50,294 bases of DNA from an uncultured archaeon (GTDB lineage: Archaea > Thermoproteota > Nitrososphaeria > JACIWG01). The DNA lies in the NCBI GenBank assembly GCA_938034445.1, contig CALHLD010000002.1, forward strand, positions 1 to 50,294, written 5' to 3'. The notes beneath the pieces are model-generated. The model worked only from the letters and a program-made list of their open reading frames with translations. It ran no database searches and was not told the DNA's origin. This document shows, one piece after another, positions 1-8,829 of the stretch. A program made the position numbers and the translations under genes. The stretch's first letter is position 1; the number at the start of each line of letters is the position of its first letter.

Positions 1-77
1 CCTATTTTTGTTCCACACTTAGGACAATAGACTGCGTCATCAGGAACTTCTTGGCCACATTTTGGACAAAATGGCAA
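1..77 (-). CDS. Zinc-ribbon protein, N-terminal fragment (runs off the window)
   Basis: Reading leftwards from a TTG at 77, the minus strand encodes MPFCPKCGQEVPDDAVYCPK and continues with CGTKIG before the window ends. Two CPxCG knuckles 15 residues apart are typical of the double zinc ribbon at the start of many archaeal membrane or regulatory proteins. An in-frame TAA lies just upstream, so TTG is the only usable start. A TATA-like TATAAAG on the minus strand at 93-99 fits a nearly leaderless transcript. Most of the protein lies outside the window, so its function cannot be given. Confidence 0.6.
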   Translation of the reverse strand, partial: MPFCPKCGQEVPDDAVYCPKCGTKI

Positions 78-320
78 AAATTAATACACCATCTTTATAC
101 TTAGACTTCGAAGATAATAAACATTATCATATTCGAATGGAAGAAAGCATATTCTTCCATTCTTTATCATTATACTATGTGGATGTCTATATATACATAC
201 TTTATCTTAAGGCTAATTTTTTAAATAATCCTAGTTTTATTATAGTATAAAGGGTACTAAAGCTGTACTGCCTCTAGGGTGATGGAAACTTTATAAGAAT
301 TATAAAAGAGTGTAAATTGT
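78..320. promoter_or_regulatory. Divergent promoter region, zinc-ribbon gene / AN1-M50 gene
   Basis: This non-coding stretch separates two divergent genes. On the plus strand TTTATAAG at 290-297 lies about 26 bases before the ATG at 321, so the rightward gene is probably leaderless or nearly so. On the minus strand TATAAAG at 93-99 serves the leftward gene. I see nothing else convincing; the 62-codon reading frame across it has no coding character. Confidence 0.45.
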
Positions 321-1082
321 ATGAAATGTGAATATTGTGGTCAAGAGGAGCCTTTGCCTTTCAAGTGCCCATATTGTGGGAAATTTTTCTGTGTAGACCA
401 TCGTCTTCCAGAAGCTCATTCTTGTGAAAAAATTTTTTTAGCAACTTCGCCGTCAAAAAGGAAGGAAATTTATAGGCCTAGGTTTGAAACTTCTTTACCA
501 AGATTTTCATATAAAAGGTTTGGTGTAAGTTTTAGTTCTCGTGAAAAGTTAGAGTTAACCTTTGCAGCCATAATCGTCAGCCTTGTCGGTATGTCCTTTC
601 TAGGCTGGTCTCTTAATGTTTTTGAACTATTTTTTGCCTTAATCGCCTTTGCATTATCGTTTTTAGCTCATGAAATTGCTCACAAAATTTCCGCTGTAAG
701 AGAGGGTCTTATTGCATTCTTTAAACTTGATACTGTTGGAATTATTCTAACATTTATTAGCACCTTCTCTCCTCTTAAGATTATTGCGCCGGGTTCTGTT
801 GTTATTTTAGGCTATTTTGATTTAAGGACTATGGGGAAGGTTTCCTTGTTCGGTCCATTAACAAATATAGTTATAGGTTCAATTTTGTACCCGCTTAGGT
901 TTACAGTACCATTTTCTAATGTTTTAAATGCAATCTGCCTACTAAATCTATGGATTGCATTATTCAATCTTATTCCATTGGGTGTATTGGATGGTAAGAA
1001 GATTTTTGCATGGAATAAAAGGGTTTGGCTTATAATGTTCTTTTTCCCACTATTCTTGCTATTGAGTACATATTTTTATTAA
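321..1082 (+). CDS. AN1-type zinc finger fused to M50-like site-2 protease membrane domain
   Basis: Residues 1-37 form a compact Cys/His zinc finger (CEYCGQ, CPYCGKFFC, VDHRLPEAHSC) of the AN1 type. After a basic linker (about 38-75) come several hydrophobic segments. They include HEIAH at 117-121, the HExxH zinc site of M50 metalloproteases, and NLIPLGVLDG at 216-225, matching the second family motif whose Asp (224) completes the zinc site. The protein is probably an integral-membrane protease that cleaves within the bilayer, with the finger cytosolic and perhaps selecting substrates. This pairing is known from archaea; the substrate is unknown. The ATG at 321 follows a TATA box at 290-297. 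It is convergent with the next gene, only 4 bases apart. Confidence 0.8.
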   Translation: MKCEYCGQEEPLPFKCPYCGKFFCVDHRLPEAHSCEKIFLATSPSKRKEIYRPRFETSLPRFSYKRFGVSFSSREKLELTFAAIIVSLVGMSFLGWSLNVFELFFALIAFALSFLAHEIAHKISAVREGLIAFFKLDTVGIILTFISTFSPLKIIAPGSVVILGYFDLRTMGKVSLFGPLTNIVIGSILYPLRFTVPFSNVLNAICLLNLWIALFNLIPLGVLDGKKIFAWNKRVWLIMFFFPLFLLLSTYFY

Positions 1083-1086
1083 CTTT

Positions 1087-1827
1087 TTATCTTGATAAGA
1101 GTTCCATAAACTTTCTTGCATCTTCTCTCATGTAAACATTATTGAACATTACGTACACTATATTGCAATCATATTTTTCTATCATCGATTTTAGATTGTT
1201 AAAATCTTCAATGGTATACTTGTATCTGTAATTGATTCTATCCCCCTCGTAACTTCCATGTAGTCTATAGTATCCAATCTTTCTTTTGGAAAAATGCAAA
1301 GGTTCTTCTCTTAGGGGGTCGACACAGGAAATTAGGTCAAATTCTTCACATACTTGTCTGAATGTTTCCCTACTCCATCCCCTAAGCTCTAAAGCAATAT
1401 CCAGTCCTTCTCTTTCAATTTTCGAAAAAAATTTCTTAATGTTTCCAATATTTTTCTCATTCTCTTTAAAGCTTACCGGTAACTGTATCACACATAGTGG
1501 TGATTTCAATATTTTGCAGACTTCAACCGTCCTTCTCCAATATTCTAAAACCTCTTGAGTAGGATTTAGGAATCCAACCTTATCCTTTAATTCTTTAAAA
1601 TCCTTTATTCCACTTCTTTTCCATGTTGGTGAGGTGATTGGATGTGTTATTGCCTGATGACATTTTACGGTAAAAATGAAATTGTCTGGAACAGTTTGCC
1701 TCCATCTTTGAACTGTCTCAGTCTTCGGTATTCTGTAAAATGTTGAATTTATTTCTGTAACCTTAAACTCTTCCGAGTACCTTTTTAGTCCCCCGGGTGT
1801 GCCGCAGCATCCAACATATACTTTCAT
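1087..1827 (-). CDS. DUF72 (YecE-like) TIM-barrel protein
   Basis: This 246-residue protein has the hallmarks of the DUF72/YecE family. It starts with VYVGCCGTPGG, followed by EINSTFYRIPKTETVQRW and FTVKCHQAITH. The central part contains the IQLPVSFKEN and ALELRGWSRE segments, and near the end YRLHGSYEGDRINYRY and YVMFNNVY. The length matches the family (about 240-280). The fold is predicted to be a TIM barrel. The biochemical role is not established, although links with nucleic-acid metabolism have been proposed for relatives. The ATG at 1827 is the natural start because the family begins a few residues before the GCC/GTSG strand. It is transcribed alone. Confidence 0.85.
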   Translation of the reverse strand: MKVYVGCCGTPGGLKRYSEEFKVTEINSTFYRIPKTETVQRWRQTVPDNFIFTVKCHQAITHPITSPTWKRSGIKDFKELKDKVGFLNPTQEVLEYWRRTVEVCKILKSPLCVIQLPVSFKENEKNIGNIKKFFSKIEREGLDIALELRGWSRETFRQVCEEFDLISCVDPLREEPLHFSKRKIGYYRLHGSYEGDRINYRYKYTIEDFNNLKSMIEKYDCNIVYVMFNNVYMREDARKFMELLSR

Positions 1828-1925
1828 AAATCTTCCCCGAAAAAATGATAAGAATACTGTTCACATACTTTTAAACATTTTCTAGAGAAAAATAAAAAAG
1901 TATGTAAAGGGTTAAACTGTTATTC

Positions 1926-3662
1926 CTATTCTCTTTCAATTACTTTATCTAATGCTGTACCCATTGATGCATCAGCGTATCTATCTACAATAATATCGAC
2001 TACAGCAGGCCTTCTATTTGTCTCAGAATATTCTACAGCCCACTTGAATGTCTCCTTTATCTCCTCTATCCTTGTAACCCTTCTTCCGGCCGCACCGAAT
2101 GCTTCAGCAAACTTTACAAAATCCGCCATCTGTCCATCGTACCATATGTCAACGGCGAACTCAAAGTTGTAGAGGTACTTTTCCTGCTGTCTAATTAGTG
2201 AAAGGTACCCATTGTTTATAATAATTATGATAAATGGTATATTATACTGGCATGCTACTGCGAACTCTTCACAGCAGAAGCCGAAGCCATAATCTCCTGT
2301 TACTGCAACTACAAGCTTATCTGGTCTAGCAATTTTTGCGCCTATAGCTGCAGGCAGATCCCAGCCTAATGGTCCCGCTCCACCTGGAACAAGATAGTGT
2401 CTTGGATAGAATATTTCCTGCATTTGAGAAGACCATATTTGATTCAAGCCTATTGTGGTAACAAATATTGTGTCTTTTGGAAAGAATTCGTTTATTTCCT
2501 TCATCACCCTCTGCGGCTTTATAGGAATCTGTTCATAGTCCATTTTCCTAGCCATCTTAACACGCAGCTCTGGAATGCTCTTAACCCACTGCGAAGATTT
2601 TCTCTGTTGGACGATCGATAAGAGAATAGAATGTCCTGGATTCGGTGAAACCTCCTCAGCCCTCCGTTTTACCTCCTCAAGCATCATCTGTAAAGTTATT
2701 TTTGCGTCTCCAACAATCCTAAGGTCTGGAGAAAATATTCTACCAATTTGGGTTGGCTCAATGTCTACATGAATAAACTTTCTTCCCCTACGATATACCT
2801 CTAAGTCCCCAGTATGTCTGTCAGAAAATCTACATCCTACAGCAAAAACTAGATCTGATTCTAAAAACACTTTATTTCCTAATGGTGTATTACATATTAC
2901 TCCAACCTGGCCTGCATAGAGTGGATGGTCAGCTGGTACACCACCCTTACCCATCAAGCTTGTAACAATAGGAACCTGCAAGAATTCTGCAAGTTCAATA
3001 AACTCTCTTGTCGCATCAGCTATAATGACTCCACCACCCAATAGGAACACTGGCCGTTCAGCTGCAAGTATCATATCAACAGCCTTCCTAATCTGTCTCC
3101 AGCTGGGCCTAGGCTTAAACACTTCAAGCGAACGGTCTCCTTCTGGATCATATTCTATTTCAGTCCTTTGAACATCTAAAGGCAAATCAATGAGAACCGG
3201 GCCAGGTCTACCCTCTCTAGCAATCCTGAATGCTTCGCGAAAGATCATGGGAATGTGCGATGGCTCCATTACACACCAGCTCTTTTTCGTTATAGGCTTC
3301 ACTATTTCAGCAATTTCAGTTGCCTGAAAAGCATCCTTTCCAAGCTGAGCTCTCACATTTTGGCCTGTTATTGCAACGATTGGCACAGCATCAACTTTCG
3401 CAGCATAAAGTCCTGTTACCATGTTTGTTCCAGCAGGCCCAGATGTACCCACACAAACTCCAACCTTACCACTTGCCCTAGCATAGCCGTCCGCAGCATG
3501 CACTCCCCCCTCCTCATGTCTTACCGTATAATGTTTTATCCTCTTCGAATTTGCTAAGGCCTTATAGAATGGAAGTATTCCAGCACCAGGTATTCCAAAG
3601 ATTACCTCTACACCTTCGTCCTCTAATATTTTCACAGCCGCCTCCATTGCTGGCATCTTCAT
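1926..3662 (-). CDS. Glyoxylate carboligase-like ThDP enzyme (AHAS/Gcl superfamily)
   Basis: 578 residues with the three-domain ThDP-enzyme layout: Pyr domain (1-180), central domain (about 190-340), PP domain (380-560). It resembles glyoxylate carboligase (tartronate-semialdehyde synthase) more than acetolactate synthase. Shared stretches include LGTSGPAGT-type (here VGTSGPAGTNM), SDRHTGDLEVY, HVDIEPTQIGR, TTIGLNQI, AGPLGWDLPAAIG, NNGYLSLIRQ and the C-terminal SMGTALDKVIE. The cofactor motif reads GDYGFGF. Unlike E. coli Gcl, which has Val51, residue 50 here is the canonical Glu (VRHEEGGVH). Either glyoxylate condensation or an acetolactate-type reaction is possible. The true acetolactate synthase lies at 35.0 kb beside ilvN, which argues for a different job here. 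Two glyoxylate-reductase-like genes occur at 18.5-20.5 kb. Confidence 0.7.
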   Translation of the reverse strand: MKMPAMEAAVKILEDEGVEVIFGIPGAGILPFYKALANSKRIKHYTVRHEEGGVHAADGYARASGKVGVCVGTSGPAGTNMVTGLYAAKVDAVPIVAITGQNVRAQLGKDAFQATEIAEIVKPITKKSWCVMEPSHIPMIFREAFRIAREGRPGPVLIDLPLDVQRTEIEYDPEGDRSLEVFKPRPSWRQIRKAVDMILAAERPVFLLGGGVIIADATREFIELAEFLQVPIVTSLMGKGGVPADHPLYAGQVGVICNTPLGNKVFLESDLVFAVGCRFSDRHTGDLEVYRRGRKFIHVDIEPTQIGRIFSPDLRIVGDAKITLQMMLEEVKRRAEEVSPNPGHSILLSIVQQRKSSQWVKSIPELRVKMARKMDYEQIPIKPQRVMKEINEFFPKDTIFVTTIGLNQIWSSQMQEIFYPRHYLVPGGAGPLGWDLPAAIGAKIARPDKLVVAVTGDYGFGFCCEEFAVACQYNIPFIIIIINNGYLSLIRQQEKYLYNFEFAVDIWYDGQMADFVKFAEAFGAAGRRVTRIEEIKETFKWAVEYSETNRRPAVVDIIVDRYADASMGTALDKVIERE

Positions 3663-3740
3663 ATAAATCGGCTTAACTGGTGTAATTGTGTTATATATTG
3701 TTTTCTTTAAATAACGTTTTATTCTTATGCCTCCTATTTT

Positions 3741-4922
3741 CTATATTATTTTAATTATGTTTTCGACTAAACTATCAGCCTTCCTTTTGTCTTCTTCTGT
3801 TAATTTTCCTTTAACAGAAAGTACTGGTTCTATTATCTTCATCCCGTTTTCGCTTAACTTGTTTTTTATCTGTTCACTAATGTTGCTGCCCCAAGTGTAA
3901 TTTACGAATATTCCAAAAGTTTTTGGTCTAATATTTTTTATTCTAACATATTCCATAAAGTTTGTGACCGGAGGATATATTGTACCCTCATATGTTGGTG
4001 AACCAAGTAATACAACCTTTGCGTCAATGATTTCAGGTAAAATGAAGCTTGGGTGTACCTTACAAAGGTTGAAAGATTTTACTTCGATACCTTGTTGTTT
4101 AATCTTTTCTGCTAAATATTCTGCAACTTCTGCAGTATGTTCGTACATGCTTCCATAAATGATTAAAACCTTTTCTTCATCAACTCCACTACTCCATTTG
4201 AGATATAATTCTATAGGATACTTTGGATCCCTCCTATATACGGGTCCATGTGTGGTGCAAAGAATTTTAATCGGTAAGTCCTTTATTTTTTCCGCAGCCT
4301 TAAGCACAAACTGTGAATAATGTGAAACTATGTCCGCAAAATATCTTTTCATTTCACTTTCATACTTTCTAACATCTGTTTCATCATCAAATATTTTTCC
4401 GTTGAGTGCACCGAATGTGCCGAAGGCGTCGCCTGAAAAAAGTGTACCACTATCTATATCATATGTGAAGATTGTTTCTGGCCAATGTAGCCAGGGTGCC
4501 GTAATAAATTTTAAACTATGTCCACCTAAATTTATTATATCACCATCCTTTACAGCTAAAGTTTCAAAATCTTCTCCATAATATGCTTTTGCAAAATTAA
4601 TACCCCTTTGCGAGCTCACAATTTTTGCTTTAGTCGCCTTTTTAACAACTTCTTCAATAGCACCGCTATGGTCCGGTTCAAGATGATTTAAAATTATGTA
4701 ATCGATTTCAGAAAATTTCACTATTTCCTCTATGTTAGAGGAAAATTCTTTTGAATAGAACTTGTCAACAGTATCTATTAAAGCTATCTTTTCAGAACCC
4801 TTGACAATATAAGAGTTGTATGATACTCCATCAGGAATAGGCCATAATCCTTCAAAAAGTATGTTCCTCTTATCGTCAACGCCTACCCAAAAAATGTCCT
4901 CACACACTTTTACTACAACCAA
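3741..4922 (-). CDS. fprA: F-type (FprA-like) flavodiiron protein
   Basis: The N-terminal half (about 1-250) is a diiron metallo-beta-lactamase domain with HLEPDHSG (the HxExDH set), WLHWPET, SGDAFGTFG and CTTHGPVYR. The C-terminal half (about 253-393) is a flavodoxin domain beginning VLIIYGSMYEHTAEVAEYLAE and including GSPTYEGTIYPP. Such proteins reduce O2 to water, or NO to N2O, in the cytoplasm of anaerobes, taking electrons from rubredoxin or F420H2. Length (393) is standard for the two-domain form. The start is TTG at 4922; without it the conserved EDIFWVGV strand would lack its leader. It is divergent from porG, and the shared gap contains a palindromic TATA element. Confidence 0.9.
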   Translation of the reverse strand: MVVVKVCEDIFWVGVDDKRNILFEGLWPIPDGVSYNSYIVKGSEKIALIDTVDKFYSKEFSSNIEEIVKFSEIDYIILNHLEPDHSGAIEEVVKKATKAKIVSSQRGINFAKAYYGEDFETLAVKDGDIINLGGHSLKFITAPWLHWPETIFTYDIDSGTLFSGDAFGTFGALNGKIFDDETDVRKYESEMKRYFADIVSHYSQFVLKAAEKIKDLPIKILCTTHGPVYRRDPKYPIELYLKWSSGVDEEKVLIIYGSMYEHTAEVAEYLAEKIKQQGIEVKSFNLCKVHPSFILPEIIDAKVVLLGSPTYEGTIYPPVTNFMEYVRIKNIRPKTFGIFVNYTWGSNISEQIKNKLSENGMKIIEPVLSVKGKLTEEDKRKADSLVENIIKII

Positions 4923-4951
4923 TATCCTACACCATGTAAGTTAACATATGT

Positions 4952-4995
4952 AATTTTATATAAAATTTTCTCTTTTAAATAAAACCTTTTATATC
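4952..4995. promoter_or_regulatory. Divergent fprA / por promoter elements
   Basis: AATTTTATATAAAATT (4952-4967) is a perfect 16-base palindrome and can act as a TATA element in either direction. It sits 30-45 bases from the fprA TTG at 4922. TTTTATATC at 4987-4995 lies about 30 bases before the porG ATG at 5025, implying a leader of only a few bases. The assignment follows from archaeal promoter geometry and is inferred. Confidence 0.45.
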
Positions 4996-5024
4996 ATTAA
5001 TCAAATATTAAATGTTGAACAATT

Positions 5025-5579
5025 ATGATTTATGAAATAAGATTTCATGGTAGAGGAGGTCAGGGTACAGTAACTGCAGCTGAACTACTAGTTAAAGCCG
5101 CTGTAGCTGAAGGCAAATGGGGGCAATCATTCCCATTCTTTGGTGCAGAAAGGAGAGGTGCTCCAGTGGTAGCTTTTGCTAGAATTTCTGAAGAAAAACA
5201 TTTTCTACACTCTCAAATAACGGAGCCTAACATTATTGTGGTTCTCGATAAAAAAATAATGGAAGCCGTTGATGTTACAGACGGTCTCAAGGAAGATGGT
5301 GTATTGGTAATAAATTCCTCAGGATTATTTTCAAAAGAATCATTACGTAACTTTAGAATATGTGTTGTTGATGCGACAAAGATTGCTGTTTCCTTGGGAT
5401 TATCTGTTGCAGGGTGGGTTATAGTAAATACTGCAATGTTAGGCGCTATTGTAAAGGCTGTGCCATTGGTAAAGGTAGAAAGTATAATGAACGCTATTAG
5501 AAATAATTGGCCCGAAAGAGTTGGTGAAATTAATGCTGAGGCTGCGAGAAGGGCTTATGAGGAGGCGACCGTTTTATGA
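5025..5579 (+). CDS. porG: Pyruvate/2-oxoacid:ferredoxin oxidoreductase, gamma subunit
   Basis: 184 residues beginning IYEIRFHGRGGQGTVTAAELL, the signature of gamma subunits of archaeal POR-type 2-oxoacid oxidoreductases. It continues with SFPFFGAERRGAPVVAFARIS and NTAMLGAIVKAVPLV. It is the first gene of a tight porG-porD-porA-porB operon: its TGA overlaps the porD ATG. The four-subunit enzyme oxidatively decarboxylates pyruvate (or another 2-oxoacid) to the acyl-CoA and CO2, reducing ferredoxin, or runs in the carboxylating direction. Substrate cannot be fixed from sequence; pyruvate is the default. Length is normal. Confidence 0.9.
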   Translation: MIYEIRFHGRGGQGTVTAAELLVKAAVAEGKWGQSFPFFGAERRGAPVVAFARISEEKHFLHSQITEPNIIVVLDKKIMEAVDVTDGLKEDGVLVINSSGLFSKESLRNFRICVVDATKIAVSLGLSVAGWVIVNTAMLGAIVKAVPLVKVESIMNAIRNNWPERVGEINAEAARRAYEEATVL

Positions 5580-5827
5580 AAAAGGTTGCTGCAATATCTT
5601 TTCCATCAAAGGGTGTTGCTGGAAAGACAGGGATATGGCGGGTTAGGAAACCAATCCTCGACAGGAACAAGTGTGTAAGGTGCCTCATATGCTGGATATA
5701 TTGTCCTGAAGGGACCATTTTAAGAAAAGAGGATGATAGCGTAGAAATTGACTACGAATACTGTAAGGGATGTGGTGTTTGCTCGAACGAGTGTCCAACA
5801 AAGGCTATAACAATGGAGGAAGAGTAA
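5576..5827 (+). CDS. porD: Pyruvate:ferredoxin oxidoreductase, delta subunit (2x[4Fe-4S])
   Basis: 83-residue ferredoxin-like protein with two four-cysteine motifs, CVRCLICWIYCPEG (about 37-50) and CKGCGVCSNECPTKAI (about 63-78). Each binds one [4Fe-4S] cluster. The N-terminal GVAGKTGIWRVRKPILDRNKC is typical of POR delta subunits, which pass electrons from the catalytic core to external ferredoxin. Its start overlaps the porG stop by 4 bases and its stop is 3 bases before porA, so translation is probably coupled. Confidence 0.92.
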   Translation: MKKVAAISFPSKGVAGKTGIWRVRKPILDRNKCVRCLICWIYCPEGTILRKEDDSVEIDYEYCKGCGVCSNECPTKAITMEEE

Positions 5828-5830
5828 AAT

Positions 5831-7012
5831 ATGATTCAAGTTTTAACCGGAAACCATTCAGCAGCTTATGCTGCACTATTATCTAATGTTGAAGTAGTTT
5901 CAGCATACCCTATTACACCACAAACTCAAATTGTTGAGAAGATAGCTGAATTTGTTGAAACAGGAAAGTTGAAGGCAAGGTACGTTCGTGTTGAATCAGA
6001 GCATAGTGCAATGGCTGTCTGCATTGGCGCATCTTCAGCTGGCGCAAGAACATTTACTGCAACATCCTCTCAGGGACTACTTTATATGAGCGAAATGGTC
6101 TATTGGGCTTCTGCGGCTAGGCTTCCTATAGTTATGCCTGTTGTCTGTAGAACTCTTGCTCCACCATGGAACATATGGAACGAGCATACGGACATGCTTC
6201 TTGTTAGAGACTATGGATGGATACAGTTTTTCGCAGAATCTAATCAAGAAGTTTTGGATACAATAGTGCAAGCATATAAGATAGCTGAAGACGAACGTAT
6301 CCTATTGCCTGTAATGGTCGGTCTTGACGCATTCACGTTATCCCACACTTCTGAACCTGTAGACGTTCCAGAAATGGATTTGGTTAAAAAATTTTTGCCA
6401 CCAAGAGCCAATGTACCATATGTCCTTGATCCATCAAATCCATTCACATTGGGAAACCTCGCATATCCATCACATCATATGAAACTTAAGTTTATGCAAC
6501 ATACTGCAATGGAGAATGCTAGAAAAGTTGTTTTAGAAGTTGATGATGAATGGTATAAGATTTTTGGAAGATGCTACAGTCTACTTGACAATTTCATGTG
6601 TGATGATGCGAAAGTTATAATTTTAACTATAGGTTCTTCAGCTGGCGACGCTAAAGAAGCTGCAAAATATTTAAGAAAAAGAGGGATTGCAGCCGGTGTT
6701 TTAAGGGTAAGGCTGATAAACCCGTTTCCTGCAAAAGAAGTTTCTGACATTCTCTCAAAGGTTGAAGCCGTAGCCGTTGTTGACAGAAACCTTTCACCAG
6801 GAAATGGTGGCATAATATTGGAAAAGGTGAAAAGCTCCCTTTACAGTTTAAAGAACAGACCCTTTATAAAAGGATACTTAGCTGGCCTAGGAGGAAAAGA
6901 CATAACTGTAGAAGATTACATAAAAATATTCGAGAAAACCCTTGAATCCTATAGAAAGGGAGATAGTGATATGGAATGGTTTAGCATAAATTTGGAGGCG
7001 ACAAGCTTATGA
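5831..7012 (+). CDS. porA: Pyruvate:ferredoxin oxidoreductase, alpha subunit
   Basis: 393 residues. LTGNHSAAYAALLSNVEVVSAYPITPQTQIVEKIAE is the classic alpha-subunit N-terminus, and the YPITPQT motif contributes to the ThDP pyrimidine site. The next conserved block, VESEHSAMAVCIGASSAGARTFTATSSQGL, supplies the Glu for cofactor activation. A transketolase C-terminal-like domain follows (about 250-370), including VRLINPFPAKEV and VVDRNLSPGNGG. Length is typical for archaeal PorA (380-400). It lies between porD and porB with a 4-base overlap into porB. Confidence 0.93.
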   Translation: MIQVLTGNHSAAYAALLSNVEVVSAYPITPQTQIVEKIAEFVETGKLKARYVRVESEHSAMAVCIGASSAGARTFTATSSQGLLYMSEMVYWASAARLPIVMPVVCRTLAPPWNIWNEHTDMLLVRDYGWIQFFAESNQEVLDTIVQAYKIAEDERILLPVMVGLDAFTLSHTSEPVDVPEMDLVKKFLPPRANVPYVLDPSNPFTLGNLAYPSHHMKLKFMQHTAMENARKVVLEVDDEWYKIFGRCYSLLDNFMCDDAKVIILTIGSSAGDAKEAAKYLRKRGIAAGVLRVRLINPFPAKEVSDILSKVEAVAVVDRNLSPGNGGIILEKVKSSLYSLKNRPFIKGYLAGLGGKDITVEDYIKIFEKTLESYRKGDSDMEWFSINLEATSL

Positions 7013-7914
7013 ATATAAAAGATTTAGATAGGGAAGAATATATCTTATCAGGTAATTCGTCATGTCCAGGCTGTCCTGCAAGCATAGGATTTAGGCTGAT
7101 CGGTAAAGCTGTAGGAAAGAACGCTATTATTGTTATTCCCGCAAGTTGCATGACAATAATACATGGCGTATATCCTCATACTGCCATAACCTTACCCACA
7201 TTAAATATTGCGTTTGCAACTTCAGCTGCTGCCGCATCAGGTGTTTCTGCTGCACTTGAAATTAAAGGTAAAAATTATCCTGTAATCGTTTATGCTGGTG
7301 ACGGTGGTACAGCTGATATTGGGTTACAGGCCCTATCGGGTTCAGCGGAAAGAAACGAGAACATAATATACATATGCTATGATAATGAAGCATATCAGAA
7401 CACGGGTATTCAGAGGAGTAGTACTACACCCTATGGTGCCTGGACAACTACAACATTAAAGGGTAAACAAGAAAAGAAAAAGGATGTGCCAAAGATTATG
7501 GCTTCACATAATATACCATATGTTGCAACAGCGTCGATAGCGTATCCAATCGACTTTATAGAAAAGGTTAAAAAGGCATTAAAAATTAAAGGCTTCAAAT
7601 ATATCCACCTGCACGCTCCATGTCCAACGGGATGGCGTTTTCCATCTGAAAAGACTATAGAAGTTGGCCGTTTAGCTGTAGGAACGGGTGCATGGATCCT
7701 TTATGAAATAGAAAATGGTGTTTTAAAGCTTACCGGTCCAAGCAAGAATCTTATAGAAGAAGGTGCACGAAAACCTGTACAAGAGTATTTAAAGGTTCAA
7801 GGACGTTTTCAACATATAACTGACGAAATGGTGAAGGTTATCTCTTGTGAGATTGAAGAAAGGTGGAATGGGATAAAAATGGTAATTAATTTACAAAAAG
7901 TTAATGGAACCTAA
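7009..7914 (+). CDS. porB: Pyruvate:ferredoxin oxidoreductase, beta subunit
   Basis: 301 residues. SSCPGCPASIGFRL carries two of the cluster-binding cysteines of PorB, and further Cys residues appear in IPASCMTI and HAPCPTGWRF. VYAGDGGTADIGLQALSGSAERNENIIYICYDNEAYQNTG is the ThDP pyrophosphate-binding motif (GDG...NN-type). AYQNTGIQRSSTTPYGAWTTTT is strongly conserved in pyruvate-type beta subunits. It is the last gene of the operon, starts within the porA stop (ATGA), and is followed by a 135-base convergent gap. Confidence 0.93.
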   Translation: MNIKDLDREEYILSGNSSCPGCPASIGFRLIGKAVGKNAIIVIPASCMTIIHGVYPHTAITLPTLNIAFATSAAAASGVSAALEIKGKNYPVIVYAGDGGTADIGLQALSGSAERNENIIYICYDNEAYQNTGIQRSSTTPYGAWTTTTLKGKQEKKKDVPKIMASHNIPYVATASIAYPIDFIEKVKKALKIKGFKYIHLHAPCPTGWRFPSEKTIEVGRLAVGTGAWILYEIENGVLKLTGPSKNLIEEGARKPVQEYLKVQGRFQHITDEMVKVISCEIEERWNGIKMVINLQKVNGT

Positions 7915-8049
7915 AACTTTAGTTTGTAGAAGCACAGCATAATCTTTAGCTAAAAATTTAGATTTCAGAAATATTTCCATCCACCACAAAGAATACCGAA
8001 TTCTATTACTATAATTGGTAAGCATAGATCATTATCATATGGTCTTGTT

Positions 8050-8829
8050 TTATCTATAGACTTCCTCAACATCCTTGTACCATTTCTTCTTTTCCCCAAC
8101 CTTAGCCCTAAGTTTCCAGCTTAATGATTTCTCCTCCCTATCTATTACATTTGAAAGTTTCTCTATCCTTTCAATAACAACCTTCTTGTCCTCTTCACTC
8201 AACTTAGAACTGTTGGCTGTATAGTTTTTTACCTTCTCCATGTTCTGTGTAACAGTTTTCCAGAACCCCCAGTCAACAGCAAGAACCTTTGCAATATAAG
8301 GTGCATTTATTTGCTCTCCATCACCTTCTCCAACCTCATGTTCCCTTAATAGCATTATAGTGTCAATTACATCCTTTTCATTTAACATGACAATCTGCAT
8401 TTTCTCAAGAAAAAGTTCCGCTAATGGAATTGTAGGCCTATCAACCTCTAACCTTCCACCAAATTCTATTACATGGTTAAATTCGAGTCTATCAAAAAAT
8501 ATGTCTGAATGTATCTTCTTGTCTGAACCATAATAGTATAGTAGTCTTTTATGACCAAATATTCTTGTAAAATACTGGTCTTCAATCCAGCCATTGTTTG
8601 CATAAAGTTTTCTAACATCAGCCCTAAACCTACTATATGATGCAAAATCTATATCTGAAAACTTTCTACCAAGTTCGTCTTGAATGTAACCAAACTTACT
8701 ACAGTGTATTCTGTAGGCGAGTGAGCCTAAATTTCTCAAAATGATGCTATTCTTTTCAGCTGACTCGACAATCTTGTAGGCTTTATCAGCAAGCTCCTCC
8801 CATCTAAACCATGTTAACCCTTCAGACAT
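8050..8829 (-). CDS. Nucleotidyltransferase-like protein (AbiEii-type fold), uncharacterised
   Basis: 259 residues. RNLGSLAYRIHC (about 32-43) followed by GRKFSDIDFASYSR (about 54-67) resembles the GS...DxD core of minimal nucleotidyltransferases. HSDIFFDRLEFNHVIEF gives a further aspartate, and TIPLAELFLEKMQIV...KDVIDTIMLLREHEVG is the segment usually found after the catalytic domain in AbiEii/NTase-like proteins. The C-terminal third is charged and helical. No HEPN or wHTH partner lies next to it, so toxin-antitoxin membership is not supported. The exact substrate is unknown. It has its own promoter region and is divergent from the gene at 8953. Confidence 0.5.
   Translation of the reverse strand: MSEGLTWFRWEELADKAYKIVESAEKNSIILRNLGSLAYRIHCSKFGYIQDELGRKFSDIDFASYSRFRADVRKLYANNGWIEDQYFTRIFGHKRLLYYYGSDKKIHSDIFFDRLEFNHVIEFGGRLEVDRPTIPLAELFLEKMQIVMLNEKDVIDTIMLLREHEVGEGDGEQINAPYIAKVLAVDWGFWKTVTQNMEKVKNYTANSSKLSEEDKKVVIERIEKLSNVIDREEKSLSWKLRAKVGEKKKWYKDVEEVYR

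Noticed and set aside
62-250. 62-codon plus-strand frame near the left edge
   Set aside because: It runs through divergent promoter DNA, overlaps the zinc-ribbon gene in antisense, and its translation is low-complexity Tyr/Ile/Phe.
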